Source: Stenotrophomonas sp. UBA2629 (GTDB lineage: Bacteria; Pseudomonadota; Gammaproteobacteria; Xanthomonadales; Xanthomonadaceae). Taken from it: DNA of 64,000 bases. The notes beneath the pieces were generated by a model, which saw only the letters and a program-made list of their open reading frames with translations, was not told where the DNA came from and searched no databases. Both the position numbers and the translations under genes were made by a program. The stretch is from assembly GCA_002359895.1 (NCBI GenBank), contig DEOB01000008.1:1-64000 (forward strand), written 5' to 3'. This document shows, in pieces, positions 61,697-64,000 of this stretch; position 1 is the first letter of the stretch; each line of letters begins with the position of its first letter.

Positions 61697-61712
61697 TGTT
61701 CCACGTGGAGTC
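61697..61712. promoter_or_regulatory. parS-like site 3 (degenerate)
   Basis: TGTTCCACGTGGAGTC: the left half is perfect, the right half has lost its last bases, so ParB binding may be weak. Confidence 0.5.
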
Positions 61713-61820
61713 GAGTCGATCCGCTGTGGATGAAAGTGCCGGCACCTTGGCGGATGCTTTAAGCTGCGCCTCTGCCAGCCACGAATGTCGTAGCGGCTTC
61801 GCGTTTTCTCTTGAGCGTCA

Positions 61821-62915
61821 ATGCATATCGTCCGTGTTGCCTTGAACCACGTGCGTCGGTTCGATTCGGTGGAGTTGGCGCCCCTTCCGGGGATCAACCT
61901 GATTACCGGCGCCAATGGCGCGGGCAAAACCAGTGTGCTCGAGGCGCTGCATCTGATGGCCTATGGCCGCAGCTTTCGCGGAAGAGTGCGCGACGGCTTG
62001 GTGCAGAAGGGGGCTGAAGGCCTGGATGTCTTCGTGGAATGGCGGGAAGGCGCCGATGAAGGCGGGGTTGTGCGCCGCGCCGGCTTGCGACACAGCGGAC
62101 AAACCTGGAAAGGGCGGCTGGACGGCGAGGATGTTCCACAGCTGGGCACACTCTGCGCTGCTTTGGCTGTCGTCACGTTTGAGCCGGGCAGCCATGCACT
62201 GGTAAGCGGGGGCAGTGAACCGCGTCGGCGCTTCGTCGATTGGGGATTGTTCCACGTGGAACCTGACTTCCTCCCACTTTGGCGCCGTTACACCCGGGCG
62301 TTGAAGCAACGCAACGCGCTACTCAAGGCGGGGGCCCGCGGAAAGCAGCTGGATGCGTGGGATTGGGAGCTGGCGCAAGCCGGTACACCGCTGACATCGC
62401 GCCGCCAGCAGTATCTGGAGCGTCTGCAGGAACGCGCCGTCGTTCTGGCAGCAGAATTGGCCCCGAGTCTGCAATTGCAGACCTTGGAGCTGCAACCCGG
62501 TTGGCGCCGCAATGAAATGTCCTTGGCAGATGCGTTACTGCTGGCCAGGGAACGAGATCGGACAGCGGGCTACACCTCAGTGGGTCCGCACCGGGCCGAT
62601 TGGACAGTGGGCTTTGCGCAGATACCGGGCCGGGACGCCCTTTCCCGTGGACAGGCCAAGCTTACTGCCCTTGCTTGTCTGCTCGCACAAGCGGACGATT
62701 ACGCGGCCGAGCGCGGCGAGTGGCCGGTAATTGCATTGGACGATCTGGGTTCGGAGCTGGATCGCAATCACCAGCAGCGCGTATTGCAGCGATTGGCTGC
62801 GACACCGGCACAGATATTCATTACCGCTACCGAAACCCCGGCTGCGCTCGAAACCGAACTACGTCCCTCTGCTGTGTTCCACGTGGAACACGGCGAGGTT
62901 CTGCCGGTGAATTGA
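61821..62915 (+). CDS. recF: DNA replication and repair protein RecF
   Basis: A 364-residue SMC-like ATPase that helps load RecA at gaps. LITGANGAGKTSVLEAL is the Walker A, LSRGQAKLTALACLL the signature and IALDDLGSELD the Walker B. ATG 61821 gives HIVRVALNHVRRFDSVEL, the normal start. Two parS-like sites lie inside the coding sequence and encode FHVE in two places. Confidence 0.97.
   Translation: MHIVRVALNHVRRFDSVELAPLPGINLITGANGAGKTSVLEALHLMAYGRSFRGRVRDGLVQKGAEGLDVFVEWREGADEGGVVRRAGLRHSGQTWKGRLDGEDVPQLGTLCAALAVVTFEPGSHALVSGGSEPRRRFVDWGLFHVEPDFLPLWRRYTRALKQRNALLKAGARGKQLDAWDWELAQAGTPLTSRRQQYLERLQERAVVLAAELAPSLQLQTLELQPGWRRNEMSLADALLLARERDRTAGYTSVGPHRADWTVGFAQIPGRDALSRGQAKLTALACLLAQADDYAAERGEWPVIALDDLGSELDRNHQQRVLQRLAATPAQIFITATETPAALETELRPSAVFHVEHGEVLPVN
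62248..62263. promoter_or_regulatory. parS-like site 4, within recF
   Basis: TGTTCCACGTGGAACC inside recF codes for LFHVEP; the match is perfect over the 14-base core. Confidence 0.78.
62875..62890. promoter_or_regulatory. parS-like site 5, at the recF end
   Basis: TGTTCCACGTGGAACA, a fully palindromic 16-mer, 25 bases before the recF stop. Confidence 0.82.
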
Positions 62916-62944
62916 CCCTTCAGGGCGGAAATCTGCCCGGCGGG

Positions 62945-62999
62945 TATAATCAGGCCGCAACCCCCTATTTCTCAGGCATCAGCTCCGGCGGATGCCTGA
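62945..62999 (+). promoter_or_regulatory. gyrB leader: -10 element and hairpin
   Basis: A perfect TATAAT at 62945-62950 (no good -35 at the usual spacing) is followed by TCAGGCATC (62972-62980) and GATGCCTGA (62991-62999), a 9-bp stem with a 10-base loop. The hairpin ends just before the gyrB ribosome binding site. Confidence 0.55.
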
Positions 63000-63011
63000 C
63001 CTGCGGAGCCC

Positions 63012-64000
63012 ATGGCAAGCGCAATGACCGAAGAACAGAACACCCCGGCCAATAACGGCAATTACGACGCCAACAGCATCACCGCCCTTGAGGGCTTGGA
63101 AGCTGTCCGCAAGCGTCCCGGCATGTACATCGGCGACGTCCATGACGGCACCGGTCTGCATCACATGGTGTTCGAGGTCGTGGATAACTCCATCGACGAA
63201 GCGCTGGCGGGGCACGCTGACGTCGTCAATGTGACCATCCATGGCGATGGCTCGGTGTCGGTTTCCGATAACGGCCGAGGCATCCCGGTCGGCAAGCACG
63301 AGCAGATGAGCAAAAAGCTCGATCGCGAGGTCTCCGCTGCCGAAGTCGTGATGACCGTTCTGCACGCCGGCGGCAAGTTTGACGACAACAGCTACAAGGT
63401 TTCCGGCGGCTTGCACGGTGTCGGCGTCAGCGTGGTCAACGCGCTGTCGGAAAAGCTGCTGCTTGATATCTACCAGGGCGGCTTCCACTACCAGCAGGAA
63501 TACAGCGACGGTGTCGCACTGGCACCATTGAAAAAGCTGGAAGCCAGCGACAAGCGCGGTACCAGCCTGCGCTTCTGGCCGTCGGTGAAGGCATTCAACG
63601 GAAACGTCGAGTTTCACTACGAGGTGCTGGCCCGCCGCCTGCGTGAGCTTTCGTTCCTGAATTCCGGCGTCAAGATCGCGCTGAACGATGAGCGCGGCGA
63701 AGGCCGTCGGGATGACTACCACTACGAAGGCGGCATCCGCAGCTTCGTGGAACACCTGGCACAGCTGAAGACCCCGCTGCACCCCAACGTCATCTCGGTG
63801 ACCGGCGAGCACAGCGGCATCACCGTGGAAGTGGCGCTGCAGTGGACCGATTCCTATCAGGAAACGATGTACTGCTTCACCAACAATATTCCGCAGAAGG
63901 ATGGCGGCACCCATCTTGCCGGTTTCCGTGGCGCGCTGACCCGCGTGCTGAACAACTACATCGAGCAGAACGGCATTGCCAAGCAGGCCAAGATCAGCCT
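63012..64000 (+). CDS. gyrB: DNA gyrase subunit B (partial, runs off the window)
   Basis: The first 329 or so codons of gyrB. LEAVRKRPGMYIGD, EVVDNSIDEAL, DNGRGIPVG and GGLHGVGVSVVNALS are the GHKL ATPase motifs, and QTMYCFTNNIPQKDGGTH-type sequence near the end marks the transducer domain. GyrB gives ATP-driven negative supercoiling with GyrA. ATG 63012 has GGAG five bases upstream; ATG 63024 is further from that site. The 3' end is outside the window. Confidence 0.97.
   Translation, partial: MASAMTEEQNTPANNGNYDANSITALEGLEAVRKRPGMYIGDVHDGTGLHHMVFEVVDNSIDEALAGHADVVNVTIHGDGSVSVSDNGRGIPVGKHEQMSKKLDREVSAAEVVMTVLHAGGKFDDNSYKVSGGLHGVGVSVVNALSEKLLLDIYQGGFHYQQEYSDGVALAPLKKLEASDKRGTSLRFWPSVKAFNGNVEFHYEVLARRLRELSFLNSGVKIALNDERGEGRRDDYHYEGGIRSFVEHLAQLKTPLHPNVISVTGEHSGITVEVALQWTDSYQETMYCFTNNIPQKDGGTHLAGFRGALTRVLNNYIEQNGIAKQAKIS

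Larger units (their letters stand above)
60675..61820. other. Long dnaN-recF gap, candidate oriC part 2
   Basis: About 1.1 kb without a believable gene. It has two parS-like sites (60782-60797, 61697-61712), an AT-rich segment (61370-61480), and a DnaA-box cluster at 61519-61593 with TGTGGATAT, TGTGGATAA, TTATCCACA and TTATACACA, two of them perfect. Such a layout fits an origin core. Confidence 0.6.

Overview
The window is GC-rich chromosomal DNA that ends in the rpmH-rnpA-yidC / dnaA-dnaN-recF-gyrB cluster, so it covers the replication origin region of a gammaproteobacterium. Stenotrophomonas or a close member of the Xanthomonadaceae fits best. The reasons are the full recF-containing origin cluster, an mlaFEDCB-mlaA operon in one unit, many dispersed GC-rich hairpin repeats, and GTAG-type palindromes (37584-37610, 44161-44225) that look like the SMAG elements described in Stenotrophomonas maltophilia. 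Genus is inferred from content, not from a marker comparison.

Layout. 0.4-11.6 kb: a BenE-type transporter, a GYF/DUF2628 membrane protein, a lytic transglycosylase fused in frame to a hexose-6-phosphate mutarotase, YchJ, a TSUP transporter, a CSS/EAL c-di-GMP phosphodiesterase, a TonB-dependent receptor and a MAPEG protein. 12.1-18.6 kb: folE followed by a jetA-jetB-jetC (Wadjet/MksBEF-like condensin) operon with no jetD nuclease gene. 18.7-20.4 kb: hipBA with four operator palindromes whose centres lie exactly 50 bp apart. 20.4-30 kb: a DUF3828 lipoprotein and recCBD. 30.1-31.7 kb: a more AT-rich island with a PAAR protein carrying a predicted zinc metalloprotease motif and an overlapping small exported protein, a candidate T6SS effector/immunity pair. 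32.3-36.3 kb: the Mla phospholipid transport operon. 36.4-51 kb: housekeeping and accessory genes (GNAT, glutathione peroxidase, RmuC, LysE, DUF488, APC permease, M19 dipeptidase, RlmI, an Alx/TerC gene behind a probable yybP-ykoY manganese riboswitch, rhomboid, GlpQ, ABC-F). 51.1-57.6 kb: mnmE, a large lipoprotein joining a polysaccharide deacetylase, a caspase-like protease and TPRs, then yidC, rnpA and rpmH. 57.8-64 kb: dnaA, dnaN, recF and the start of gyrB, with two DnaA-box clusters and five parS-like sites.

The best candidates for something new are the deacetylase-caspase-TPR lipoprotein, the PAAR-metalloprotease pair, the JetABC operon without JetD, the transglycosylase-mutarotase fusion with a strong internal ribosome binding site, and the regularly spaced hip operators. 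A dispersed hairpin repeat also occurs in frame inside recD, and an inverted pair of about 120-bp repeats brackets the ABC-F gene. No tRNA, rRNA, CRISPR array, prophage or transposase was recognised.
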